A stretch of DNA of 64,000 nucleotides. Origin: Bryopsis sp. KO-2023 (lineage: Eukaryota > Chlorophyta > Ulvophyceae > Bryopsidales > Bryopsidaceae). Within the stretch, counting starts at the first letter, position 1, and every line of letters begins with the position of its first letter. The notes under the pieces are model-generated. The model ran no database searches and was not told where the DNA came from. It saw only the letters and a program-made list of their open reading frames with translations. This document shows positions 38,537-50,489 of the stretch, piece after piece. The translations under genes and the position numbers were made by a program. The stretch covers positions 6,138,001 to 6,202,000 of the forward strand of contig BSYQ01000004.1 in the NCBI GenBank assembly GCA_030272585.1, in the 5' to 3' direction.

Positions 38537-39282
38537 TGGAACCCTTGGGAACGAATTAGTAAAGAAGACCTACAACACATTGTATCAACAATTTCTAAAC
38601 AGCCAGCCCCCAAAGTCAGGATAGTGCTTGAAAACTCTGAAAATCGCTATTTCACAAATGATTGACGAACGACCACAGAAAAAAAAGGATCGTCGTTTTC
38701 TCTCAGCGCAAAGGAGAAAAAAAAAAACAGAAACAGAAAAAAGAGCGATAGAAGTTGAAACCCACGCACACCTTTTTTTTCCTTCGCGGGACGAAAAAAG
38801 CCGAACGTTTCGGGAGGCAAAAGCGTTGCGGTCCAGCAGATCGCACGCACACAGAGAATCCACGCGTTGCGAAAAGATAAAAATATCCTGCACACAGCAC
38901 AGCAAAACCCTGCCCCCCAACCTTTTAAGGGAAGAGACGACGGAGACCGGTAAGCGACTTCGAAGGGGAGCTGGACGGGTTTGGTGCTGTCACTCCGAAC
39001 TCTGTCATTCCGAACTCCGTCAGTCCGACACCCATTACTCCGAACCCTGCAACTCCGAATGCTGTCACTGCCGCCGCTGCCGCCGCCGCTGCGTCGACTG
39101 CGTGGCGAAACGTCTATCACCGTCGCGCAGGCATGTACAAAAGTGGCATTTGGCCCATGGAAGGGTGCAATATTGTCTGTGCATTGGTTTTTCGGTTTAA
39201 GCTATGTCTGAAGTAAAAAAAGAAACTTTGTTCTTGAAGCATTGCCACCTTGACAGTTGATTGGTTGCCTCTTTTTTGCCAG
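38537..39282. other. F-box promoter side; 15-nt tandem repeat
   Basis: At about 38985-39070 a 15-nt unit (core ACTCCGAA) repeats five to six times and would encode a 'TPNxV' repeat followed by Ala-8 on the plus strand. That frame is open 38929-39211 but has no ATG, so coding status is undecided. The rest is probably the F-box promoter and leader. Mirrored at 63095-63840. Confidence 0.45.
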
Positions 39283-39345
39283 GTTCGGAGTGTTTTCAAC
39301 TTGGCTGTGTCTTGTCATGACACAGACCTGAAAAGGGCTGCCTGC

Positions 39346-40794
39346 TACTTTATCGCTCTTTTTTTCGATTTGTTTTGAGGCTTCCTCCCAATGTGCACAC
39401 TGGATACATTTTCGCAGAGTTGGGTATTTGGCCTTTACATTATAATTTGGTCCGACAGACTATACGGTTTTGGAATTCGTTGTGTGATCTATCGGAGGAT
39501 CACCTTTTGTATGATTTGCTAAGGGCGTTACAAGAATATGCGACGCATCGGGCTTGTTGGTTGAAGGGTTTAGGGAACTTGATAAAAAAGGATTATCCGG
39601 CCTTTGATGGAAGGTCTCCGATTGATTTGCGGGTATGGTCATGTTCATATAAAAGGAGGATGCGTGGCCAGTTCTTTGATACTTCGATTAAGCGGGCAGG
39701 TTTATATCGTCTTTTGCGGGGTTTAGTGGTCAGATACTGTGTAACGAATCTGCCCTGCAGACCGCTTTTTCTGCTTCAACACCGAAGACTGCGACCCTGC
39801 CGGTCTGCCAGTCTGACTGCCGTTCTATTGAACGACCATCAAGGGAGACACTTGAACCTAGCAAGGTTCAAGGAGAGATCAGGTTCCAAACCAAGGTTAG
39901 GTTAAGTTACAAGAATGTCCAAGCCCCAACAACTTATACCGTTTCTTCCAACCCTGATCCAAACTGATCCTAAGCTATAACATCAGTCTGCATCAGTGTT
40001 GCAGACCATCAAACTGCCAAGTCCCTTCCATGACATGCAGCCTCAGACACCTTGCAGGGTACCGCGGTTCTGAGTCTGCCATCTAAGACCTTCTAGAACT
40101 TTCTGCCTGCCAGCTCTGCAGCCCACGTTCTGCAGCGCTGTCAGCATCTGTCTGTCGTCAGCCAACCTGTCAGCCCGACTACTCTGGCACTTCGTCAGTC
40201 TGCCAATCTGCTGACTACCAGCCTATCAATCTGCAGGTCTGAAGGACCTGAACCATTCCTGCTTCTGCAGAATCATAGCAGTCAACCTGCAGCCTAATCT
40301 GTCAGCCCAATCACTGCCAGTCTGCAAGCCTGCAGGTTTGCCTGAATCTACTTAGATTCTGCCGAATCCTTACATACTGGGATCCATTGTCAGTGATAAA
40401 GGATATTCCTTTACGGACCATTTATGTGCGATTTCGGGCGGGTTTACATGACTTGAGGGTATATGGTGGGATTCGACATGAGTTTACGGATCGTACCTGT
40501 CCGTTAGGTGGCAATGGACAAATTGAAACAGAGATTCATTTTTTGTTTATATGTGGTGCATTGTCTTCGATTCGTAATACGTTCCCAGAATTTTTGGGTT
40601 TTACATCTTTACGTACTTTGTTTTTTTATCACGATCAAGTGAGGGTGGCAAATTTTATTAGGATAATGTTGAGGTTTCGACGAACATTATTAGACCTTTA
40701 GTCTCTGAAATGGTGGTTTGAGCTTGTGTTTGGGATTTGGTTGCGATAGAAGCGGAGCGGCTTCTCAGGCAACATTGTAATCATTATCATTATC
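39346..40794 (+). mobile_element. 5'-truncated LINE inserted in the BIG exon (left copy)
   Basis: Flanked by a 12-bp target duplication AGGGCTGCCTGC (39334-39345 and 40795-40806); removing the insert restores the BIG reading frame exactly. Content: the C-terminal part of a non-LTR retrotransposon ORF ('RLPPNVHTGYIFAELGIW', 'NLVRQTIRFWNSL'), then after an interruption 'PLRTIYVRFRAGLHDLRV' and a degenerate zinc-knuckle region 'CPLGGNGQIETEIHFLF'. The 3' end is a short (ATTATC)n tail directly before the duplication, typical of target-primed reverse transcription. Same orientation as the host gene. Confidence 0.88.
39765..40385. repeat. CTGC/CAG-rich insertion within the LINE fragment
   Basis: About 620 bp rich in CTGCAG, TCTGCC and CAGTCTG words splits the two conserved LINE ORF blocks. 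It has no coding character. It could be a nested non-autonomous element; borders are approximate. Mirrored at 61992-62612. Confidence 0.5.
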
Positions 40795-42142
40795 AGGGCT
40801 GCCTGCAATTCCTTGCTGCAAATGCTCAACACCATCATAAAAAGAGTGACAATCATGCAATTTCAATTGGTAAGCTCCACGCTTCTTCTATCTTCTTCCT
40901 TATGTTGATTTTCTCTTCCCATAATTGGAAAAACTCATTTGTTTCTTTTTTTAATGTGTATTGTTAACACATTTTGTGATTTATTGTTTCTTTTGGGGGG
41001 GCTTTCAGAGGCTGCAAAAATCAATGGATTCTGCATTGTCTCCAAAAACTCCGACGGGCGATGACAGACTGGCTGGAATACAGGAAACAGGGAACGACTC
41101 TCCGAAATCCAAAGAACCACTGGAAGGTTCAGAAAGCCCTGCACCTGGGTCTGAACATCGGGCACCCGTTCTCTACTCTACTGAAGGTAATATGACTCAG
41201 GTTTGGTGATGGCATTGTGGGTGAATATCTACATTTTTTTATTTTTATTTTTTTTTTTGGGGGGGGGGGGTGAGGAGGGGTCGGTGAAAAGGGCCCAATA
41301 AGGTTGCTGTTTGAACATGACCCGACAAGGATGTTTTCCAATAAGGAAACCAACAGTTTTTGGAGGCATACCGAATTTAATTTTTTTTGGTAAAGCCAGT
41401 TATCCGTCCACCTCCTCCCAGATTTTCACAAACAGCCAAAACCTTTGAATTCCAAGTCTGAGCATTGCTTAACCTCATTGCCTCACTACTTTATTCGCAG
41501 ATCGATCTTTTTCTCAATCTTGTATGCATGAGCCTGCTGGTCTCTTATTGATGCATCGTACCAATCGTTCACTCTTTCATGTTTTTCTTTTGCTTTTCCT
41601 GGTCACTGTTTCTGCATGATGAATCAGAGGGTGAAGTTCCGAGCACTTCAGCCCTGACAGCTGAATTAGCATCACTTGCGGAGAAAGAAGACATCAAAGG
41701 TCTGGCTGCTCTAGAAAAAGCTGAGCAATCCAGAAACATGGATGAACAGCCTGCAATCAAAGTGAGCGAAGAAAGCAAGGACTCCGAAGAAACACATGCT
41801 GAATCGTCCGATGCACAGGTCGCTTCGACCAGTGGTTCGATGGTTAGATCTAACACTGCCGGGATTGAAGGCAAGTGGCCGAAAGGCTAAAATAATCTGA
41901 GTGTTTTGGAGAAGGATATGCTGCGGTGCAAAACTCAGTGGTGGTGTGTCGTTTCTTCCCCTGTAATATAATACTGTTTGGTTGCTTCTTCCTTTTTTTC
42001 TCTGAAAAAGTCATTGCAAGTTAGATAAATATTAGGACCCCTATCTTCTTAACCAACGGCTTCGTTTCGTGGAAAGACATTTTTCAGCTGGAGCTTTGAG
42101 CAAATTGCTCTCATTCCAATAATTCAGGAGGTACTGTCTTTT

Positions 42143-42192
42143 GTATGAAAATTGTACCTTGCAAATTCTTTTGTGAGGTACAATTTTCATAC
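42143..42192. repeat. Short inverted repeat (17-bp arms)
   Basis: GTATGAAAATTGTACCT and its exact complement are separated by 16 bp within a BIG intron. Mirrored at 60185-60234. Confidence 0.9.
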
Positions 42193-43919
42193 ACCTACAA
42201 TTTTTTTTTAATTTTTTTTTAAAATTGATGCAACTGAATGGATGCGATGATGTTCACAGCCTTTGCATCCCACTCCAAAAAAAACAAAAAGTCGTTGAAC
42301 AGCACCTTAGTGAGTGTTTTTGAATTGTCTTGTCAATATGCAGTGAACTGATCCACTTGTTCTTCGTGTGTTGAAAATCCAGCTTGCTGGGATGACGCCT
42401 GCGAGTGGGTCCACAGAGGACTATTATCGACAGGGAAAGCTGCTGGCTTTGGAGCTGCTGGTCAAAGTGTTTGAGAACTCAGGGCACAAATGGGATAATG
42501 TCCGATTGCCGTTTTGCGAACAGCTCAGACTGCCATTATGTCTGGTCCTTGTTAGAAACTGTTCGCCTTCCGAAGCTAAGGTGATTGCCATAATTTATTT
42601 CTTCAATCTGTTGTTCGACCACCCACTGGGCAGTATTTGTGCTGGGAAAATTCATTTGCCGATGCTGCTGATGGTTGATGTTTGCTATGTTGAAATCTGT
42701 GGAACAGTCGTTTCAATTTGCGGTGCGATTATTCTGTGCGATAATGCTTCAGCCACAGCTGAGATTGGGCTTGAAAGCAGAATTGGGAGCTCTATATCCA
42801 TTGCTGCTGATGAGACCTCTGGAGAGCAGGCCCTTGGACCCAGGATTGCTGTTTGTGGCTCTTTCATCTGTCAAAAGGCAACGTCGGGAACCCCAAATGC
42901 AGGTATACTACCTCTCTCTACCTCTCCTTCTCTTTTCCAAGCCAATGGTGCTCTTTGTCCAATCTTTAATGAAACCCTTTCCCTGAATTCAAGCCAAGCA
43001 AAAAGTGTGAACACAGAGTCATTATTAGTAATTGTTGAACTTGAATCCACCAGATTAGCACCTCTGCGAAATACATGATTCATGAAGGTGTTAATGGTGT
43101 GGGTGGCTTTCTTTTTTTTTTATGGAAGGGAACGGGGTAAGTATGAGTGAACGGCTGCAAGTCCGTTATGAATGGGAAGTGATGTGGTGTCATTGTTTGT
43201 GTGTTGAGGTGGATCTTTTTATCAATTTTGACTGTGACTTGCAAGCTGCCAATTTGTATGAAAGAACTGCCAAAGCCTTGAGCTTGTTGACTGTGTATGG
43301 CGATCCCAACGCTCCCCCTGGCCAAAGCTCCAGAGTCAGAGATTGCATACACTGTGGCAATGTTGAATAGCCTGGATGCCTGGGCAGGTATTTTAAGTCA
43401 AGATAGGCGTTTTGGGGTTACTAAAGGCTTTCCAAAACTGCATTAAATACAGGGGGAAACCATGAAAGCAAAGATCTGTTCGATAAGTAGAAAACTGAAA
43501 ACTGGGCCAGGCTTTTCACTTCAATTAGTTTTGATCAATTTAGCATTCATCGTAAGAATTTCTTTGCAACACTTAAAATGAAAAATGTATAAGGTACTGG
43601 TTTGGTTAGGGTTTGGCTAGATTTGGCTTCATATGCAGGATTGTCGTTATTTTGACAGGTCCAATACGGGAAGCAGCTGCCTTCACTGAATTTCCAAGCC
43701 GTGGGTTGCAAATGGCGTAGAAAACAAGCCGGAAGCGCTGGGAGCGTTTTTGAGGAAACACAGAGACGAATTGGACGAAACCATGATGAAGGAATACTTG
43801 GGACATCATGATGACATGCCCATTGCTGTCATGCATGCCTATATCGATATGGAGCAGTACATGAGTCTCACAATTGATGAAGCTTTAAGGAAGCTGCTCG
43901 CTGGGTTCAGAATTCCTGG

Positions 43920-45210
43920 TATGGTGAGGTCATCCTGAATTGAGATATAAACAGGAGATGTGCAGAGAAAAGAGCAAATTAAGATGGGAAGAAATAAAAA
44001 TGTCGATGTGGCCATGGACGGTCACTCAGAGTTATCGGGGGAGGATCGCCGCCGGCGAAGCAGTGCAGATGCTGAGGGAAACCATCCAGAGGGCTGTCGG
44101 AGCGGAACGACTCAAGGTGGACTGAACAAAACCACGTCTGGTTTTTTGTAGATATCTGCTTCTTGAATGTACGCTGGGGTGGATGTCCGGGGCATCGACA
44201 TTCAAATATGAAAAAAAAATGACTGATAGTTTGCACAACACATATGTTATTGGTTTGCACGAGGCCGCCCTAAAATGCCCGAGTGAAATTCTTCCACAAT
44301 GTTTTTTTTTTCAAAATTCAATAATAATGAGAACAGTTGTTGGAAAATGGTCCACGGTCTGGTGGAGTGGGGCAAAGTTTTCGTGATTCGTGAAAAAAAT
44401 CCGAATTTGTGCAATCTACTTTTCATGAACGTCACCACTGGACTCAGCTTTTGCATGAGACCTTGGGTACCCGCCCCTGAATCTGCATGAACACATGCAT
44501 GTGCATGTTGGATTTCATGCATCCGTGCATCTCTTTGATCAATATGATGCATGCCTCCAGTTTGACCTGAAATCTGCCACACATCACATGCACATCAATT
44601 TAAAAATTTGCAGAAGCTTGAGAGACTGGTGTTTTATATCGACTCATTCTTCTAAAAATATCATCTTTTCATTCCACAACTGGAAAACAAGAAAAACGAA
44701 AGATGACCGAACATGATACAGAAAAAATTGTCGTTCGCGTTCACAGTCGTCAAGAGACGTCACCAACGCGACGTTTTAGTATCTTTTCTCTTGTTTTGAA
44801 AATCAGTCTGCTCGCGCAGGAGATCCCACCGTCCAGCCCATCGTCGCCCCACTGCGATGGAATCTCGCAAAGATTCTCACCAGCGTGTGTGTCCAGAAAC
44901 GACTTGAAGCGAGAACGCGCCTCCCCGACGACTTTCTTCACGCTCGATTGGCGTGTACGACCAAAGAACAAACAAACAAATATACAAATATACAAGTAAA
45001 CAAATATAACATCTGTCAATTCTCGAATCTATGTCCCTAAAAAGACTGGAAAAAAGAATGAAAACCCAAGCACTCAATCCATCAATAATTTAAAAACCAC
45101 AAAAAAGAATCGCAATATGTAGGCACCGCCGTACGAACCCAGCATCAAAGCAATCAATCAATGATACACTCAGCGCCCGAGGTTGCGGGTGTTTTGCAAG
45201 CGAAGGACTG
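43920..45210. other. Between the BIG remnant and the Kelch-like gene; two unassigned ORFs
   Basis: A plus-strand frame 43940-44125 ends 'GEAVQMLRETIQRAVGAE' plus a basic tail and stop. A minus-strand frame 45019-44750 reads 'VKKVVGEARSRFKSFLDTH' and 'WGDDGLDGGISC' before its stop. Both have protein-like composition but no recognised family or proven start. The remainder includes ATGCAT-rich DNA near 44480-44550. Mirrored at 57167-58457. Confidence 0.3.
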
Positions 45211-46114
45211 ATGCGAGTGGCTTCCGTGGAAGGGAAGAAAATGTTATCCGCAGAAGCCTTGAAAAGTGAACTTTCTGATCCATGGTAGTCTGTGGCCCCT
45301 CCCCCCCCGTCTTCCTCGAAAAACGACGTTTCTTTCAGATCTGACTCGGCCGCCCGGCTCCGCTCGAAGCGCCTTTGCCCAAGGAAGAGGGTACATTCTC
45401 GCAGCTGGACGCGGTTGCATGGACCCCCTGTACCTGCGCAAAGGACGCCAAAGAAAACGTCGATGTGGGATTCTGTGCGTTTTGACGTTTTTTGCCATTG
45501 GGATGACGTCTTTTCGGCTGTTCGCGGGAGGATATGTCTTATTGGCGGTTGGGGAGGAGCGAATACGACCGTGCAGAAGTCGAAGCAGCTTTTGATCTCG
45601 ACGAATTCGCGCTTGATGTGGTACGACTATCAGAACGATACTGTCGGGATTCTGAGCGAAGCCCAGGTGAAAAAACATACTCACCTGAGACAGCAATATC
45701 TTACATTTTTTCGATTTTTTTCAGAACTTTTATTGTTTTTTCTTTGTCCATTTTTTTGTTTTGTTTGGGAGAGAGGAGTTGATATTCTGTTTTCTTTAAA
45801 TTTTCTTTTTTTTTTTTGGAAACCCTGAAAACCAAAAACATGATTCTGAGACCGGATAAGATGACAGAAATGTGGACTTTTTTTTTTTCAACTTTGAATT
45901 GAATTATTTTGACCCTTTACCTGATTTTTTTTTTTTTTTTTAGGAAGGTGTATTTTATGGTATGTTCCCTGGGCAAATGAACAAACTTCATCAATCGACA
46001 CCGGTATGGGTGGTCACTAGAGCTAAAGACTGGAAGGCAGCCAACAGCAAAGAATATCTTACTAAAATGGACACAGAAACAGTTCTGGAATTCCAAATCA
46101 ACAATGAAACATGA
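45211..46114 (+). CDS. Kelch-like small protein, three exons (copy B, complete)
   Basis: Exons 45211-45284, 45405-45666 and 45944-46114 join in phase to give 168 aa. Kelch features: 'WTRLHGPPVPAQR' (the W...P.PR strand), 'GRICLIGGWGGANTT' (hydrophobic run then GG) and 'RLMWYDYQNDT'. That is about one and a half Kelch repeats, too few to close a beta-propeller, so it may be a fragment of a larger ancestor or an adaptor domain. The C-terminal part ('FYGMFPGQMNKLHQSTPVW') is not recognised. Introns have GTAGTC/CTCGCAG and GTGAAA/TTTTAG borders. Present three times in the window. Confidence 0.5.
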
Positions 46115-48013
46115 GAAACTGAAATTCTTATTTAAGAAAAAGAAGAAGAAATAATCAGTACCATGCAGTTTTATTTTGGGTTACATAATGAGCTCTGAGA
46201 TGGATGAGGTTTATATTTTGGTTTTTAAGATTATGAGTAATCAGCTTTTCAAATTATGGATTTTTTTGTTGGTAACTTTTCTGCGGATGCATTTTCTTGC
46301 TTTATTTCGTTTCAGTGATATTTCTGTTTGAGGTGCTGTGGCCGAAAGTGTTCTGAGAAAAAAAATAAACTTCCCCATGCGTATGTGCATTTCCTTAGAA
46401 TCTCGGTCAGGATGTTCCTGCAAATATATAATTTTAAAATTACCAAATCAATAGTACTTGCTGCATGCCCATTCCAATTTTCTTGATATTCCCAATTTTT
46501 ACTTTTAACTTCTTCGGAAGGGGGGAAGGAGGCTGAGTGCTGTGCGTACAAAAGAGAGCCATTTCTGCTTTTTCTGCCCGTCATTTTTTTTCAGTGTGTT
46601 GTGACGGCATAAACCTTTTACAACAGTGACCTTCAAAAGGCGAATAACGAACAATGTGTGTAGTTTTATCTTTGCCCCAGTCGTACAATTACGACACCAA
46701 CTTTACGGGTACAACAAGTGTTAATTTCTGAAAGGTTATGTTATGCTAGCAATCGATTGTTAGAGGTCATTTCAGTCTTTTTCTTTTTTTCCCAACAATG
46801 CATCAGGATCTTTTCCCTTTTCGGGGGATGACTGTATTTATATTATACAAATATATTATATATATGGTTGCTATCATGCTAAAAATATATGTATACGCGA
46901 CATTTTTATGTGTTGATCTTAGGCAAAAGATATGCATAGTAATTTACAGAACAGTTCTTGATACATCATCATATAACTCTGGTCCCAGCAAAAGGACAAA
47001 AATTAGAAATGCGACTTGTTTTTCATGCACAGATTGAACAGGTGTGGTTTCCTTTCTGGACACGCATCCAGAAAGGCTCTCTTTTTCCGGATCCCAATGT
47101 GGACTTTTTTTGAGCAAAGATTTGCTTACGAATGTTGAATGTCAGGAATGAGCTCATCTGCTGCTCCATCTGGAAACGTGGAGGAAACACGAAAAGAGGA
47201 AATCGTGAAAAATGCCGAACTCTGAGTGAATCCAAGAGGTGCTGTGGGTGTGGAAAGATTTGGTGATTTGGTGTGTATTGTGGCAGGGAATGTCAAAAAG
47301 CAACACTGGGGGGGGCCATCACCACCCAGTGTGGTCGTCTGCAAGGACAAAAGTGGCAAGTGAAGTGGGCGTTGGAAAGTGGAGGGATCCTTGACTCCTC
47401 TTGACCTGTCCCCAAAATGCACAATAGCTAGGGTGTTACCCCCTTCTGCAAACGTGTCACAGACCCCCAACACCCCCAGTGATACACTTTGATACACAGT
47501 ATGATACACTTTTCATCACCCGTATACGCAAGTGGTGATCGAAAGGGATTTGTAAAAACTGAAATTAGACCCAGTGGGGTGACCCCACGCGCTTTCTACA
47601 TTTCTCCAGTCTCGAATCAACAAGGACTAAAGCTAACAAGTCCGGAAAGAGTGTGTTTCGTTGAGAACGTTGAGAATCGAGAATATGCTCCAGCTCTTCC
47701 GAAGCAGCCTTGGCGGCGTTGGGATGCTGATTAAAAAAAGGGTCGACTGCGATAAAACTCGTTCAGGTCTTGAAACTAACGGGGTCGGCACGGCAGGAGG
47801 CCAGTGGTTTGACAACTGTGCCGAAAGTGATACCCAGTTGATTTTAATCAACATGTTTCAATTATGCTTGCGTATAAATGGGGCGGGCTTATTGCGGCGG
47901 GTATTCTTTTTGTTTTTTCCGTCTAGAACGGTACCGGTGTGAACCGACCAGTGAAACACTGGAGCCCAAGAAGGGCTAGAAGAACGACTGTAGGCGACAG
48001 TCGCAGTTTAGGA
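46115..48013. other. DIRS leader region, copy B
   Basis: Same content as 570-2468, including the dispersed repeat at 46823-47015. No gene recognised. Confidence 0.4.
46823..47015 (+). repeat. Dispersed repeat, copy B
   Basis: Duplicate of 1278-1470 carried by the segmental copy. Confidence 0.6.
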
Positions 48014-48703
48014 ATGGGATTCCAGGTGGACCCAGAAGCTATACGAAGCTACCTAAACGATCTCAGGGAAGAGATAGGGGTAACTGGGTTGCCCGACGCC
48101 GCCGACTTCTACACTTCGCTACTGACGGGGGTTGTACCTCGGTACGTGAAGAATCCAGTTCCAAGACCCGAAGGTTTGGGGTTTGGGGTGGGTTGGTTTT
48201 CGGCGACGCACACTATCCAAGGAGCGAGGGTCTTACAGGGGTTAGGCACTCAGACAGGCTACGGACAGGAGTATTTGAATTGGTATCCCGTCACCAGCAA
48301 TCTTTTTGATCTGGTTTGCGCACTGGCGCAGGTTGTTTTGAGCGGAGGTTTAGGTGACGCAGAAAAGATTTTGTTGTTACCCTTTCTGAAAGGCGCCAAG
48401 GATATACTCGACCTTGCCACGTCGAACCTGGAAGTGCTTCGTTTAAAGGTCGACGAGCCTGAGCTTCCAGTATGGGCGATAGTCAAAGACAATATCCGCC
48501 TGCACGGGCGACCTGGGACCTTTGTGCCCGAGTCAGTCCGAGAGCAGATTCGCAAGGTGGAGGACCGCCGACAGATCGCCAGCATGAAAGTGGCCGTGGA
48601 ACGCCGCAACCATTCGGGCGGTGGGAGTCGAGAGAACAAGCGGTGGAAAGGGAACGGACCGGCGAAAGGACGCGGGGACGACAACACGAAGAAAGAGAAC
48701 TAA
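48014..48703 (+). CDS. DIRS-like gag-like protein (copy B)
   Basis: Identical in translation to copy A (2469-3158). The first ATG is at 48014; the frame is open from 47939. Basic, Gly-rich C-terminus. It overlaps the RT frame that opens at 48472 and stops 17 bp before the RT ATG. Confidence 0.6.
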   Translation: MGFQVDPEAIRSYLNDLREEIGVTGLPDAADFYTSLLTGVVPRYVKNPVPRPEGLGFGVGWFSATHTIQGARVLQGLGTQTGYGQEYLNWYPVTSNLFDLVCALAQVVLSGGLGDAEKILLLPFLKGAKDILDLATSNLEVLRLKVDEPELPVWAIVKDNIRLHGRPGTFVPESVREQIRKVEDRRQIASMKVAVERRNHSGGGSRENKRWKGNGPAKGRGDDNTKKEN

Positions 48704-48720
48704 CTGAGGTACCACCATTT

Positions 48721-50489
48721 ATGAGATTGCGAAAAAGTTATGCGCAGTGGGAGGCGCTGGGGTGTGAAAAAGAAGTTCTTAGGTGGATAAAAAAGGGGGT
48801 TCCCTGTTCGTGGAACGAGCTAGGTCCACCCCCGCCGTTTCGGCCTCGGCGCGTTAGTAAACTTACTGTCGACGAACGACAGAGTTGGGATACGCTGCGG
48901 GAAAGTTATCTTGAAAAGGGCGTGATAAAAAGAGTGAGCTCAGCTAGTCATGTGTCTGCGGCTTTTTTACGTCCTAAGAAGGACGCTGGCCACAGGCTGA
49001 TTGTAAATTTAATACCTTTGAACAAATACTGTAGAAAATTTAGTTCAAAGTTCGAAACCCTCGGAAAGCTGGGTAGTAGGATTCGTAGGGGAGGAAAAAT
49101 GTTTTCGTTTGATATTAGCGATGCTTATTATCATTTGGAGATAGAGCCCCGATTTAAAAAATACTTTTGTTTTGAATTAGACGGTGAATTGTTTCAAATG
49201 GAGTGTTTGCCAATGGGTTGGACAAATAGTGTGTATATGTTTACTCGACTAATGAAGCAAATTTTGAGATTCTGGAGGAATCCGAAAGGGAAATTGTTAG
49301 AAATGGAATCAGGGGCAGTTCCTACCCATAATTATGCAGATTTGTATATACTACCATGGTTAGATGATTTTCTGGGGATTGGATATTCTGATGAAAATTT
49401 GGGTCGAGCTATACCATGGATGAGACGAATTCTGGGGTTGCTTGGATTGAAAACGAAAGAAGAGAAATGCACGTGGGAACCTACAGATAGGCTAGAACAC
49501 TTAGGCGTGATCATTGATTTGAAGGAAGGGGTTTTTGAGATGACCCAAAATAGATTACAGAAAATCAGGGGACTGGCCAGTTCGCTGTTGACGAATGCGA
49601 AACAGCGATGTCGCATGGTTCGCGCGAAAGACCTTGCAGTATTTACCGGGAGTGCGATTTCTACTCTCTTGGCGATTCCTATCGCTAAATTCTTTTTGCG
49701 ATCACTCTATGACGCTCTAGCAAAGCGAACGCACTGGGGCAGTTTCGTCAGAATATCCCATCAGGGGATGCAAGATTTGTTATGGTGGCGCAGCTTGACT
49801 AAAAAGTTTAATGGTGCACCCATATGGCGAGAGCCACAGACTGTGGTGGTCGCTACTGATGCGTCGAATACAGGGTGGGGTGGGGTGATCGGACCAACTG
49901 TGGAAGGTATTTCAAAAGAAACGCAGGGGAAAACGAATTTAGTGCGAGGATTTTGGCAGGGAGGTGAAAAAGAAATGCACATCAATTTTTTGGAGCTGCG
50001 CAGTGTACGCAACACTGTGAAGGCTTTTGGGGAACGACTGTTTAATCGACAGGTTCATTTGCTGTCGGATAGTCAAGTCGTGTGTGCGATTTTAGAGAAG
50101 TGGTCTACGCCCAGTAGGGCGCTCATGAAGGAGTTGCGCCTGTTATGGTATTATTTGGATCTGAAACGAATTGTGTTATCCCCCTCGTATATTTCAACTC
50201 ACGAAAATACTTGGGCTGATGCGTTGTCACGTTCACGAAGGGAGGACGAGTGGATGTTGGCGCCCAAATATTTCCGAGCTATGGAGAGATGCTACGGCCC
50301 GCATGGCCTGGATTTGTTTGCAGACCGCCACAACTACCAACTTCCTCGGTACGTCAGCCAGGTGTGGGATCCGCAGGCGGATCGTTTGGACGCATTCTCG
50401 GCGAAGTGGGAGGGCAACCTGTGGGCTTTCCCACCGCCATATCTTTTGGATCGAGTTTTGGAGTTCCTGTACCTCAACCCCGTCGACAT
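48721..50489 (+). pseudogene. DIRS-like reverse transcriptase-RNase H (copy B, most complete)
   Basis: About 590 residues from ATG 48721. RT motif A 'FSFDISDAYYHL' lies near residue 130, the catalytic 'LPWLDDFLG' near 212, RNase H 'VVATDASNTGWGG' near 375 and 'HENTWADALSR' near 493. The DIRS-type extension 'LDLFADRHNYQLPRYVSQVW' lies near 528 and 'WAFPPPYLLDRVLEFLYL' near 575. That order (RT, RNase H, then the FAD...LP...PPYLL block) is characteristic of DIRS retrotransposons, which normally continue to a tyrosine recombinase. Here the foldback element follows at once, and the frame stays open to 50823 with about 110 Cys/His/Gln-rich residues encoded by it. The element is therefore not complete. 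Confidence 0.92.

Larger units (their letters stand above)
39283..43919 (+). pseudogene. BIG/Sec7-type ARF guanine nucleotide exchange factor, decayed (left copy)
   Basis: BIG proteins activate ARF GTPases at the trans-Golgi. Recognisable blocks in order: DCB end 'VRSVFNLAVSCHDTDLKRAA' (39283-39345, interrupted, resuming 40807-40869 'NSLLQMLNTIIKRV'); linker 41009-41186 and 41628-about 41952 ('LSVLEKDML'); HUS 42383-42580 ('GKLLALELLVKVFENSG'), 42708-42902 ('LRLGLKAELGALYPLLL') and from 43209 ('VDLFINFDCDLQAANLYE'); then the Sec7 start to about 43919 ('HAYIDMEQYMSLTIDEALRK', 'LLAGFRIPG'). Defects: a LINE inside a DCB exon, frame changes near 43310 and 43715, a stop at 41887-41889, no N-terminal DCB half, and nothing of Sec7 after 'FRIPG'. 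The catalytic glutamate region is absent. Confidence 0.85.

Noticed and set aside
41871-41880. GC-AG intron donor (GCAAGT) in the BIG linker
   Set aside because: In the right arm the frame continues past this point into BIG-like 'LSVLEKDML', so the site is more likely coding.
45244-45696. 150-aa minus-strand ORF opposite the Kelch-like exon
   Set aside because: Arg/Pro-rich shadow of the plus-strand exons, whose splice sites and phases are coherent.
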